NCBI RefSeq assembly: GCF_000002425.4
Contig: NC_037257.1
Span: 11,780,627-11,844,626 of the forward strand
Length of the DNA stretch: 64,000 nucleotides
Direction: 5' to 3'
Origin: Physcomitrium patens
Taxonomy: Eukaryota; Streptophyta; Bryopsida; Funariales; Funariaceae
Shown: positions 1 to 11,398 of the stretch, piece by piece
Layout of the letters: the number at the start of each line of letters is the position of its first letter
How positions within the stretch are numbered: the first letter of the stretch is position 1
Notes under the pieces: model-generated
Databases searched by the model: none
What the model saw: the letters and a program-made list of their open reading frames with translations, nothing else
Told to the model about the DNA's origin: nothing
Made by a program: the position numbers and the translations under genes

Positions 1-3000
1 TCACGTCGGAGCAGGTGGGAGCCTTGTCCCCCCCAGGTGGGTCTCGGTCGGCGGATTTGGCAGCGAATGCAGTGGTGACTGCCAGCGGGGGGATCCTGCC
101 TCCACCTCGACCTCGAAGGGGAGGGGCGAGCAGGAGGAAGTCGATGGGGAGCACGGACGAGGAGGCTGGGTTGTCGACGAGCGCTCCATTGTCTACAACG
201 ATGGCGTCGCCACCTTCCGGAGGTGAGCCGTTGCGGACCATCCGGTCTGGGCTTCGGGCAAGCGCGATCGCGCGTGCGAAGAAAATACGCAACACTTACT
301 TCCCGGGAGACGCGGGGGCGGCGGATGAGGGTGTGACAGAGAGTCTGCGGAAGCTGAAGAAGTTATGCGCGCAGCTTAACGGAGAGGCAAGTGGTGGGGA
401 GGGGAAGGGAAAGGGTCTAGGTGGTGGGAGAGGTGCGGGATTGAGCGAGGAGCAGCTGGGTGCGGTGGTGGGCGTACTACTTGGGGAGCTGGGGGCTGGG
501 GACGGCGTGTCGACGTTTGAATTCGTGGGGAGCGGAGTGGTTGGGGGCTTGATAAACTACTTTACGTGCGGTAACACTGCGAAGGAGAACGTGGAGGACC
601 CAGGGTTGCGGGAGCAGGCGCTGAAGAGGATGAAACAATTCATCGAGGTGGCTCTGCCTCGGGAGACAGGCGTGAGCGGCAGCGATGCCCCTCTGACGCT
701 GTTGGTGCGGAAGCTGCAGAATGCACTGGCTTCGTTGGAGCGGTTCCCGGTGGTGTTGAGCCACGCACCTCGGTCGAACAGCTGGACGGTGAGCATTGCG
801 GCAGGCCTGAGTGCGCTGACGCAGCCTTTCAAGCTGCGGCTGTGCAGGGCGACTGGGGACAAGACGTTGCGGGATTATTCGAACAACATCGTGCTGATCG
901 AGCCGCTGGCAACGCTGATCGCAGTGGAGGATTTTCTTTGGCCACGGGTTAAGCGTCATGAGCGGGCAGGGACAGCAGCGACGGGCGCAGCAAGCACGAG
1001 CGAGGCGAGTGCTCCCATACCAGTCCCAAATGCCGAGAGGCGGCCGTCGACTCGTTCTCGTAGTGCGGCGGCGGCTGCGGGGATGGGTAGCGGGAGGAGT
1101 TCGGAGAGCTGGGGTGGTGCGAGTGGGGCGAAAGGGAAGGGCAAAGCCGTGAGTCGGTCGCTGGGGGCAAGCCCAGGCGGCGACGAGTCGCGGGGACCTG
1201 AGACTCGAAATGCAGCCGCTCGACGGCGTGCAGCAGCTGCGAGCGCGTCAACCGAGAAGGCTGCATCGGAAGGCGAGAGCGAGGTATGGGTGGGTTGGCA
1301 GGGGACAGTGTGGATTGTAGGTTGTATGAGTGGGTGTGGGTGATGGTTTCACGATGCGGTGTTACTCTGGGCATGGTGATGGTGAGGGTTGCAGGGTGGT
1401 GGGTGGCTATGGTGGCAATGGGGGATGAATGTGATACATGATACGCTTTTGGGATGGACGTATGCGTGGGAGCCTGAGCAGAATGGTTACTGGATGGTCT
1501 GTATTGTGCAATTTTACCGGTAATGGTGGTAATGGGTTGCGGTGTGGAGGGGTAGTGTCTGTTGAGGAATAGCATTGACGGGATTGAAACTAGATAGAAG
1601 CGGGTGAGATATGTATGCATATATTCAGGAGGGGTCGTGTTGGTGATGGACGTCGGAGATTTCATGCATCGGAGAGGTGCGTGATGGTTGTTGAGAGGTG
1701 GGTTGTGGATGTCGGGTGGAGCAGGAGGACGTGGAGGTTTCTCCAGTGGAGTTGGAGGAAGCCGTGGCGATGGACGAAGACGATCTCTCTGAAGAGGAAG
1801 ACGAGGACGAAGACGATGATCACGACGACGTGAGCAACTGTTGTTTGTTGTGCGATCATATCGTTGGTGTGCATTTGGGACTGGGAGTGGATTAATATTG
1901 GAACTATTGTATTTTTGGGGATGAGGAGGTCGTTGAAACTGTGTGATCGGATGTGTCAGGTTTTTGGGGACGATCCAGTGGCGCCCTGTAAAAGAGACCA
2001 AGTTCATGACGTGCAACTTGGCGACGCGGAGGGCGGGGCCGTGGCATCTTCGAGCGAGGCGTCGCAACCTTCGGGAGGTGCGAGCGTGGTTAGCAGGACT
2101 GGCGCGTTGACGTCGGGTGCCGAATCGAGCGGGACGAGGACGGGGGGATCTCGTGGTGCGTTGTCGTACGCGGCGGCAGCCCTGGCGAGCGCCGGCGTGA
2201 ACGGCAGTCGGGGTGGCGGTCGTGAGCGCAAGTCGGTGGGAGCGGCGGCTGCTGCAGCAGCGAATTCGCCTCCGAAGCTGGTGTTTTGTCTCGGGGGAAA
2301 GCAGCTGAACCGTATGCTGACAATATTCCAGGCGATTCAGCGTCAAGCAGTGGCCGAAGAGGATGAAGAGGAGCGGTATGGGGGATCTGAGCATGGCGGT
2401 GGCAGCGGACGCAGGCTGTGGGACGAGGTGTACACGATCACGTACCAGAGGGCGGACGCGAATGGGGAGGCGACGGCGTCCGCGGTTGGAAAGTCGGCAA
2501 GCGCAAGTCCTCGGGGTAAGGGTTGCGGGTCGGCAATGGAGGGGTCGTGGCAGCAGGCGTCACTTCTGGACAGCACGCTGCAAGGAGAACTGCCTTGCGA
2601 CCTGGACAGGTCGAACAATTCGTACAGTATTTTGTTGCTGCTGCGGGTGTTGGAGGGGCTGAACAAGCTGGCACCACGTCTGCGTGCTCAAGGTGCGTTG
2701 GAGGCGTTCGCCGCGGGGGAGGTGGATAGGGTGGACGAGTCTCCAGGTGCGGGGCCGCTGGTTCCGCGGGAGGACTTTTTAAGCAGCAAGTTGACTCCAA
2801 AGTTGGCGCGTCAGATGCAAGACGCGCTAGCGTTGTGTAGCGGCGGGTTGCCGTCTTGGTGCGGGCAGCTGACTCGTGCGTGTCCGTTTCTGTTTCCGTT
2901 TGAGACGCGTAGGCAGTATTTTCATTCAACAGCATTCGGGCTGTCGCGGGCGCTACAGAGGCTGCAACAGCAGCAGAGCGCGGACGGGGCAGCGGCTTCG

Positions 3001-5570
3001 AACGACCGGGAGCTGCGGGTGGGGAGGCTTCAGCGTCAAAAGGTGCGGGTGTCCCGACAGCGGATTCTGGAGTCAGCGGCGAAGGTGATGGAGCTGTACT
3101 CGGGGCACAAGGCGGTGTTGGAAGTGGAGTATTTTGGGGAGGTGGGGACGGGACTGGGGCCTACGCTGGAGTTCTACACGCTGCTGAGCCATGAACTGCA
3201 GAAAGAAAAGCTAGATATGTGGCGGTCGGAGACGATGATGAAGTCAGAGGCAATGGCGGGGGTTGAGTCGGCGGAGGTGGAGGCAGTGGACGCGGACGTG
3301 GAGATGGTGGAGGAGGAGGTTGCGGAGGTGGAGGCGCTGTCGATGGGAGAGGGCGATCGGGGGAGCGCTGAGGGGGGAGCAATCTCGGGAGAGTACGTGA
3401 CCGCTCCGCAGGGGCTGTTCCCCCGACCTTGGCATCCGGACACGGACCCAGGGAGCAACAAAAAGTACTGGAAGGTACTCGAGCATTTCCGGCTGCTGGG
3501 GCGGGTGATGGCAAAGGCGCTTCAAGATGGGCGGTTACTGGACGTGCCGATGTCAACAGCGTTCTACAAAATCATTTTGGGGCAGGCAAGTGAAGGAGCG
3601 AATGAAAGACGGTATTGGTTCTGGAGTGCAGTTCGCATGAGTTTGTTTGGGCCGTGTGGAGTGGTGCAGAGTGGTGTAGCGGATACGTGGTTGTGGTCTA
3701 GCCGCGGCAGCAGCGTTTTGCAGGTGTGTGTGACGTGGGTTGATGTTGGAGGATGGGTGCAGGAGTTGGACTTGTACGACATACAGACGTTGGATCCGGA
3801 GCTTGGACGGACGCTGTTCGAGATGCAAGGTTTGATTAGGCGGAAGCAGCTTCTTGAGACTCATGGTGGGAAGCGGGAGGAGGTAGAGGCATTGACTTTC
3901 AGGGGATCAAGGTTGGAAGACCTTTGCCTCGATTTTACCCTTCCAGGGTACCCGGAATACGAGCTGCGGAGCAACGGGCGGGAGGTTGCGGTACGTAGCG
4001 AGGTTTGAAGAGATTGTTGAGTTGTGTTTGAGGGGAAATTTGCAATGAACTCGGTGAGGAGGGGTATGGACTGATTTAGGCGGGTTGCATGTACTCTCAG
4101 GTGGATCTCGACAACCTGGAAGAGTACGTATCGCTGGTGGTGGAGGCGACGGTGAAGGTGGGAGTTGGACCTCAGATTGAGGCGTTTCGGTCCGGGTTCA
4201 ACCAGGTACAGTGGTGATAGTTAATGGGAGATGCAGAAGAGTGAGCGGCCGTTCGGGACCGATGGTTGGTGTTTGTGTCAGTGAGGTGTTCTGATGGGTT
4301 TGTAGTCGTGATTTGGATAGATGTGTATAGGTGGTGGTGAGTGGCATGTGGTTGTTGCAGCAGGAAGTGTGTGTCGGACGGGGTGTAATGTGTTTTAGGT
4401 GATAGTGAAAGGAGTTTCAAGGGTAGATGGTGACTCTGAGTTGGATGCGAGTGTGCAGGTGTTCCAGTTGTCCTCTCTGCAAATTTTCAGCGAGGACGAG
4501 CTGGATTATCTGCTGTGCGGGCGACGAGAGCTGTGGGCGGTAAGCTTGTGGTCGCTTTTACGCTTTAGTGGATTGATTGTTTTGGTGATGGGTTTGGAGA
4601 GAGTGCATGGTTGATGTTTTGGGTGAGGTGCTGATCAGGAATTTGTGGTGGTCTGTGGGATGCAGCCGGAATCTCTTCCTGATATTATGAAGTTCGACCA
4701 TGGATATACTGCGTCGAGTCCTCCTATCCGAAACGTAAGTAGATGGCCTTGCCCGAGGTTGTTTCAAAATGGGGAGATGGGTTGGGGTGTACGCGTGTGA
4801 TGAAAGGGTAAGCAGGGGTTGGGTTCCGGGATTTATTGACAGGGAAGTGTTGGTGTGATGCAGCTGTTGGACATAATGTGCGAATTGAGTCCGGAGGAGC
4901 AGCGAGCATTTTTGCGATTTGTGACGGGAGCGCCGCGACTTCCTCCTGGGGGACTCGCAGCGTTGAATCCGAAGCTGACGATCGTTCGAAAGGTGCGTTG
5001 GGAATTGCGGTTTGTGTATGGAGGAGGTCATGCCAAGTGTGAGGAAGGGTGGGTTGGGAGTTGTTTGGAGGTGTGGAAGGAGCAGGGACTGGAGCAGATG
5101 TGGGGATTGCATTGGGTGGTCGAAGGTGTAGACATGAATGGTGTTCTGTTAAAGCGGGAGTCTGATTACGAGGGGTGGGTGGTGGTATGGTTGGCAGCAC
5201 CCGACTGGCGGTAGCGGAGTGGCACTTGGTAGCACACCACCTGGAGCTGCAGCAGGAATGGGGACGACGTTGGCGGACAGGGATCTGCCGAGTGTGATGA
5301 CGTGTGCGAACTATCTGAAGCTTCCTCCGTACTCATGCAAGGTGAGGATGTTTGTGGACGCGGGACTTGGTGCGTGGTTGCGTACTTTGGGTGTGCATGT
5401 GTAGCGTAGTGAGTACCGAGTGGAGATGCAGAGATTTGGTTGCGGCGGGCTTCTTGGGATGGTTAGTAGAGTTGGTACTGACAGGGTGGTGAGTGTATGT
5501 GCAGGAGATCATGAGGGAGAGGTTGTTGTACGCGATACATGAAGGACAAGGGTCGTTCGACCTGTCTTAG
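1..5570 (+). CDS. UPL3-like: HECT E3 ubiquitin ligase, UPL3/UPL4 type (5' end outside window)
   Basis: HECT ligase that takes ubiquitin from an E2 onto its own Cys and passes it to substrates; plant UPL3 acts in nucleus and cytosol. Exons by splice sites and homology: 3-1283, 1725-1829, 1960-3585, 3763-3990, 4101-4205, 4459-4539, 4666-4734, 4864-4992, 5198-5341, 5505-5570, giving 1277 residues in the window. Every junction is phase 0. Early residues contain KKIRNTYFPGDA and GDGVSTFEFVGSGVVGGLINYF, as in the conserved middle of UPL3. The second exon is almost wholly acidic. The HECT domain starts near 3085 (YFGEVGTGLGPTLEFYTLL) and carries an extra Glu/Val-rich insert (about 3240-3360). The catalytic Cys lies in MTCANYLKLPPYS (codon 5303-5305), 33 residues before the end GQGSFDLS. 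The start codon and N-terminal ARM repeats lie upstream of base 1. Family call firm; UPL3 versus UPL4 not decided. Confidence 0.93.
3586..3762 (+). other. GC-AG intron in the HECT gene, also open for translation
   Basis: The exon coding ...FYKIILGQ must join the exon starting ELDLYDIQTLDPELG, which are contiguous in plant UPL3 proteins. The donor is CAG|GCAAGT, a GC donor with an otherwise perfect U1 match, and the acceptor is GTGCAG|GAG. The intron is 177 nt (59 codons) and has no in-frame stop, so retention would insert 59 residues into the HECT N-lobe without breaking the frame. Confidence 0.85.
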
Positions 5571-8500
5571 ATACATCTACATATATACATATATATATTT
5601 TTTGTGGGTGTGTAGCGTCTCAGATTTGAGGCGATCTGCTTCGTGGAAGAAGTTGAATGGGGTACTTCGAGCTCAGGAGGTGACGTTATAGCAATGGAAC
5701 GGCACTTGGAAGCAGGGATGGTGCGTTTCCAATTTAATGTACATAGTGGACATGGATGGTGGCGTAGTTTGTGGACGGGTTGTCCTAGCGAGCTTCGAGA
5801 CGGTGCTGATGATTTTATTGGCATTGTGCGAACGGCATGCAGTAGACACGATGGAAACTACCATACCTGGTAGTTGTATGGCTTTTCAAACAGAAGGGAG
5901 ATGTGGAGGCATCTTGGTTTACCGAGCAGTCTGTATGGTGTCTGCCTGTTACTGATTATGCGACAACTGTACTGGGTGTGATGTGACAGCATGCTGCTCA
6001 GTTGCAAATCTACAGTTTAGTTCTCTGAAATGGATATAGCCATTTTACATAGTTTTATTTTAAACAGGTGTTTTGGATAGTGTATGCAGGCGAAGTTGTC
6101 AGCAGCAGTAGTGATTTTATTGATCTTTTCCTGCTGTTTGTTTCAGACTTTGCTACTGGGTTGTAGGCTTTTGTCGTTGTTGTGTAATATTTAGTTTTGA
6201 ATATCATTTGTTGGGTTTGGGGGTATCAATCTAGTTTGTTTCGGTTCGCTCTCAGTGGAAGCGTTGGTTTTTCTCGTCTGGTTTGTCTTGCACATGCGAT
6301 TTAGCCGTTGCCTTGCTTTTAGACCGGTATTCTCTGAACTCTAGTGGTTTCGTTAAGGTAAGTTACTTTCCATGGGAATTTACCGCTTCAAGTACCTCGT
6401 TATACCAACTCGGCAAGCAATTTTAAGGAGTATCACTTACTACATCCTCTATTGTATCTCTCCATGCTTAACCGTTGCTTCCGCTTGCCTCCTCCACTCA
6501 CTATTTGTGCTTCCTCGGTAGCATCCCTCTTCATTACGTGAAGCGAATATAGCTTGTCATGTGATGAAGATTTCGCAGCTGTCAACGTTTCAGAATTTGT
6601 GACCTTAACGGCTGAGCCGTCCGAAGCTGAAAAACCTAAAGTTGTTGAGACGTCTTATTACGGATGTGGTGTAAGGACTGAAGGCAGAAAATGTTGCTGT
6701 GTCGACTTCTATGTGAAACTCCAAATCTTGTGCCGCCCAATGCATGCACTATCGCGTAGATTCTATTGAAATATGTGTGCTTGTGACCTGCAAAACTATT
6801 ATAACCTCTTGATTTGTGAGGATCTTCTTCCGGGCGAAACTCACATATCCCACTTTTGGATGTGCGTTTGTATGAACGTCTCTAGGGGCGAGGGCTCAGG
6901 ACTCTGCCCAAACTCACTACCTAGAGACTGGGTAAACTGCATACCTAGTCCACTCATATCATGTTCATAGGCTCGATAATTTAACAATCTGTACTCTTTG
7001 GTGCCTAAAAACAGCATTGATTCGGTTTACAGTAAGCAGGGTGCACAAACTAAAAGTTTCGTCCATGCAAGAGCTTGTTTTCACTAGATTCCTCTTCACA
7101 TCGTCTCCTTGTCACTAGTAGTCTATTGGGCATGGCCTTCGACCATAGTAAACATCTCCTTTTCACATAGTCTCCTTGTCACAAATGCTTATGCAATGCG
7201 CATTGCATCTTCAATAGCATTGTTGAAGTAAATCTCATGGACATAGTAATTATATTTTGGCTTTCAAATTCATCGTGGAATCTCAAAGAATTGGCGCAAT
7301 AAAACTATCTATTGAAATAAAGGAATTGTAGTCCATTTACTTACACTATCTAGTTTTAAATGCACCATGGTATTATCTTCTGTTATGTGATACAACTGTA
7401 TATGACAACCTATTGCCTCATCCTCCCTTATACTTTATACTATATTCCAAAACCATAAATTTACCCTTTGTCTTTGTGGAAAGAAACTTGTACCATCTAA
7501 TTTTGCATTCAAATATAGCAAGAAAAAAGGTTGTAATAAAAATGAATAAAAAAGATGGTCTAAAATGAAATTGGCAGTTAAATAGAAGCCCCAAAATGCA
7601 CAACCAACTAACATCACTATTGTGTACTTGTATCTTGGTTGGATTCCAAAAACAAATCCTCAAAAAGAAAAGTCTACATTCTATTGGAATATGAATGTAA
7701 TTGGAGAGAGAGTATTACATGCTTTAGATACCATATATACCATGTCAATTACAATTTCAACAATTTGTAAGTTACTGAAAAAATTAAATATGTTAAAATA
7801 TAAAACATCAAATATTACTCACATCTTAAGCAAATTCATCCCATTTGCTTGTTTTTTTTAAATCTTTTTTGAAAAACAATAAAACATTGCATATAAATTT
7901 TATTTTTTAAAATAAAAATATATAATAATAAATAAATAAAATTCAGTGTTAAGTGTTTTTATTATGTATAAAATTCTCTAAAAATATCCAAAAATAAAAT
8001 CCTTTTAGTTGTTTATCAATCTTGGCTTCTCTTTGCTTAAAGGTATATCACATTTGATAGATAAGTACTTCAAAACTTTATTTTAAGAAAACTTGGCATA
8101 ATTATTTGCTGATGGACAACAAGAACATAAATTTTTCTAAATAGCAATTGATGTAAATTATGAATTAAATAAAAATAAGTACATCCACAAGCAAAGATTT
8201 TTTTTTATTTTTTTTATTTTTTTGTTTTTGTTTTATCAAACTAATTCTATTGCACACATTTCACTTAAGTTGCAAATTTATAAGATGAGAGAGCTGAGAT
8301 AAGATCTTGCCAACTATTTAAATACCAACAAGTCTATTGCTAAATTATGCTTGTTAAGTAGCTAAAAAATCACACTATGAACTAGTGTAATAATAAATAT
8401 ATTGTAAAGTATTAATCATCCTTGTTTATAATTTCAATTTGAGATGTGTACTATCTTGCTCTCTTTTAAATCCATGTAAAGGAACTTCTATTGACCAGCT

Positions 8501-9744
8501 ATAACTTTCTAGTAATTCCAAAATTAATGACCTAAACGTGATGTTGATAATTGTTTTTGGAAAATTGTAGATGCTACTCAGACAGACAAATGAAAAATAA
8601 ATAAAAAATAAATAAAAAATAAAAAGAAAGAGGAAACAATTGCATTATCAATGTCTCATTTGGCAATCATTGAAGGTTTTGGCTAGTTTGTTAAGCTTTT
8701 TTGTTTTTGTCTGGTACTATACATCATCTCCCAAAGATTCTACTGAAAGTTTTTATATCCTCAAAAAAAGCTGTGACTAAATATGCATTCCAAAATCTGA
8801 AGGTAGTGGTCATATGGTTGTAGTTAGAATAACTATTTTAATTGCAGGCATTACAATTTAATAATTATATGTGGTGCATATAAAAATTAAAATTAAAAAA
8901 ATTAAAAATTAAAAAAAAACATCCAACCTTGTTTCAAATCTTCAAATTCATCATTAAAAGAGGAATAGCTGGTGTTAGCTTTTAAAATTAGGGCTACTTA
9001 ATTCTATACAAGTTCACATGCAATGCTTTAAATTTTGATTGACAAACAACTAAATAGCACTCTATACATTCAACCTTCTTGTGATACTGGACAAACCAAG
9101 TACGAAGAAAAAACAGAAAAATAAAAATATATAAAAAAATAAATAAACAAAAGAATCTTAAAATGATGCATTTTAATCAATTGAATAAATATTTAATGAA
9201 AAGCAAATGAAGAAAGAACGAGTGTCCAGTGGACTAGCATGTCGATGATCTGTTACCGACATTGCGTAGGCTTCGAACTGGTTTGCTAATCCTGCATCCA
9301 GCCAGAAAATGTCATGCCAATTGCACAAAAGAGAAGCACCGAAATACGAGGATTGTGTGCAGAAGGGCAAACGTTCTAGTGCCGAACAAATCCACAATCT
9401 CGACAATTGCTTGATTGCTCAGTCATTTTGTGGGGCACTGAAAAAGGAAGAGATCTGTGGGTGAAACTAGTGCCGGAGCACTGATGTAGTGGTAACACAA
9501 TGGTCACCAACCACTGCACACACCAACCTGAGCAGAGACCAGACAAACCAAGTCTGCAATTATGCTCAGGAACGATGAAAAACGTAGCTATCGAAATGGT
9601 GTAGGATTCATGAACCACGATGGACGACGTGCAGATGGTCTCGTTTTGCTCATGCAGCTGATCATTTGAGGTTGACATAGGAGTTTTGTGGATGATTTCT
9701 CCATGCATTGCAGGACTCCCGATCATGGCTAGTAAACTTCACAT
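5571..9744. other. Non-coding: HECT 3' UTR, then AT-rich spacer and RING gene 3' flank
   Basis: About 5571-6250 is T-rich and mixed composition, plausible 3' UTR of the HECT gene. About 7200-9180 is strongly AT-rich with short A and T runs and no coding signal. About 9200-9744 returns to balanced composition and is likely 3' UTR of the RING gene on the minus strand. The short open frames here match no family I recognise. Confidence 0.5.
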
Positions 9745-11398
9745 CTACAGTCGTTCCCATGTTGCGCTTCTGCTCTTTTCTATCTGCTGAGAGTAGGTGT
9801 TGCGGTTTGAAGAGCCTCTGAGTAGATCGTTGGAAGCTTGGAGAGGCCTCGAAGGGTGATGTCCCGAGCAAGTGTTGCCGGACAAGACATCTGGGCAGCA
9901 TTGATCCTGCAGTCCTGAAGGAAGGTGATAGCTAAAGGCAGCAGGAGCGGATTTATCTCGCAAATTTAGATGTCCACATTCCTCCTCCATAGCTAGTTGT
10001 TTTAAGCTGGAGGTGCCCATCAATGAGTTGCATTGCTGAAGCTTCAACGAGGTGCTTCGTAAGCATCTTTTCCCTGGAGTGGCGTCGCCAGAATCGTTTA
10101 GGGTCGATTCTTTGCCGCGGCTGCGTGTAAACGAGGATCTAGAACTTGCTCCAGGTGAAGCATCCCATGAGTGCCGCCCTGAACCGCTGAGTCCTGGGAA
10201 AGTGAATGCATCTGTGTTTGATGTATCAAAGGAGAAAGAATCCACGCTTTTGTCGTGTGTCGAAGGGTGCCTTTTCTCTACTGGAATGTCGGTTCCAAAG
10301 GTAAAGCTAATGTCGATACATTGTTCTAAGCCAATGTCTTCGCAGTGGTTCCCGTGGATGAACTTCAGCAGTGGAGACTCGCCTGAGCGATTCTCACCTT
10401 CAAACCGATCCGAGGAGTAGGAGCGGCTGCTCAGGATGCCAGTATTCGGGAGTGGGACTGGTCGATTGACATGAACCCAAGAAGGCGCCTTCACAGGGTT
10501 AGACGGACTTGAGGGACCATCAGAATAAATGCTCCGTAAGGCAATTTCTTGATCGTTAGGGCGCCTGTCGTGCGATTTCTCGCGTGTTTTGAGTTTGTCG
10601 ACTAGAAAGACACCGCACACAGGGCAGGTAATCTGTCTGGCAAGCACCGGATCAATGCAGTGCCTGTGAAAGACGTGCTCACAATGCGGCAGCTGTCGCA
10701 GTACATCTTCATCCTCGAATTTCAGCCAGCATCTGAAGCACCTGCAATTCAAGTTTCAGATTCTCAAGTTAAATTTACTGAGTGAAGGTAAATACATCAA
10801 CTGCGGTCTGTCGATCCAATTCAAGAATCTCCACCACTAACGTTTTTTTTCAACTGCACAGTACTGAGCTTTCCAAAACAAAAACAAAAAAGAAAACGGC
10901 TAGGGTATCGACACTTACTGTGATTTCAAACTGTTGCTAAAATTCAGGTCACGGCCCTTCACAATTGGAAATGAAAGCACCACGTCCTTCCTCAACCCAG
11001 TCGAATTCTCAGCCTGCAATACAACCCAACACGCAATCAGCAACGAAATCAATTGTCACGTAAACATCAAGATGACGGCACATTACTGCGCTATTGAAAG
11101 CAGCATCACGCTGCATATGCCTCAAACAATTACTATTCATTTTGTAATTATATAACAGCATATTGAGCGCTTTGCGACAAGCAATAAGCGTGATCTAAAT
11201 ACCCGCAAAAAATTTCGAACACAACCGAAAAATAGTTGAAGAGATTGTACTCACAGGAATTTCCTCGGCTGTCCCAGAGATTTGGCCTGTGATACGTGTG
11301 CGGTACCAAAGCTTCTTAACTCCCCAATAGAAGAAGCAACATAGTGCTAGAAGTAGAACTGATCCTACCCCAATTGCGATAGCTATGTTGATCAACAT
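9745..11398 (-). CDS. ATL-type RING-H2 ubiquitin ligase with N-terminal membrane segment
   Basis: Three exons on the minus strand: 11398-11255, 11013-10919 and 10741-9745, giving 411 residues with GT-AG sites (GTGAGT and GTAAGT donors). Residues about 4-26 form one hydrophobic membrane helix. Residues 54-64 (GLRKDVVLSFP) resemble the GLD motif of the ATL family. The RING-H2 finger has C81, C84, C100, H102, H105, C108, C119 and C122, so spacing is C-x2-C-x15-C-x-H-x2-H-x2-C-x10-C-x2-C. The Trp that ATL proteins usually carry after CID is Val here (V112). The long tail (about 290 residues) is Ser-rich and looks disordered. ATL proteins are membrane ligases in defence and stress; the substrate is not predictable. 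The start is the first ATG ahead of the membrane helix; the first exon fits the family order of membrane helix, GLD, RING. Confidence 0.85.

Noticed and set aside
477..3864. Several long minus-strand frames rich in Pro, Arg and His opposite the HECT gene
   Set aside because: They are shadows of the G-rich coding strand and have no domain, splice logic or homology of their own.
1864..4008. Single 714-codon frame as the HECT reading
   Set aside because: Its first 32 codons are intron and its end reads into an intron; splice sites and UPL3 homology give exons 1960-3585 and 3763-3990 instead.
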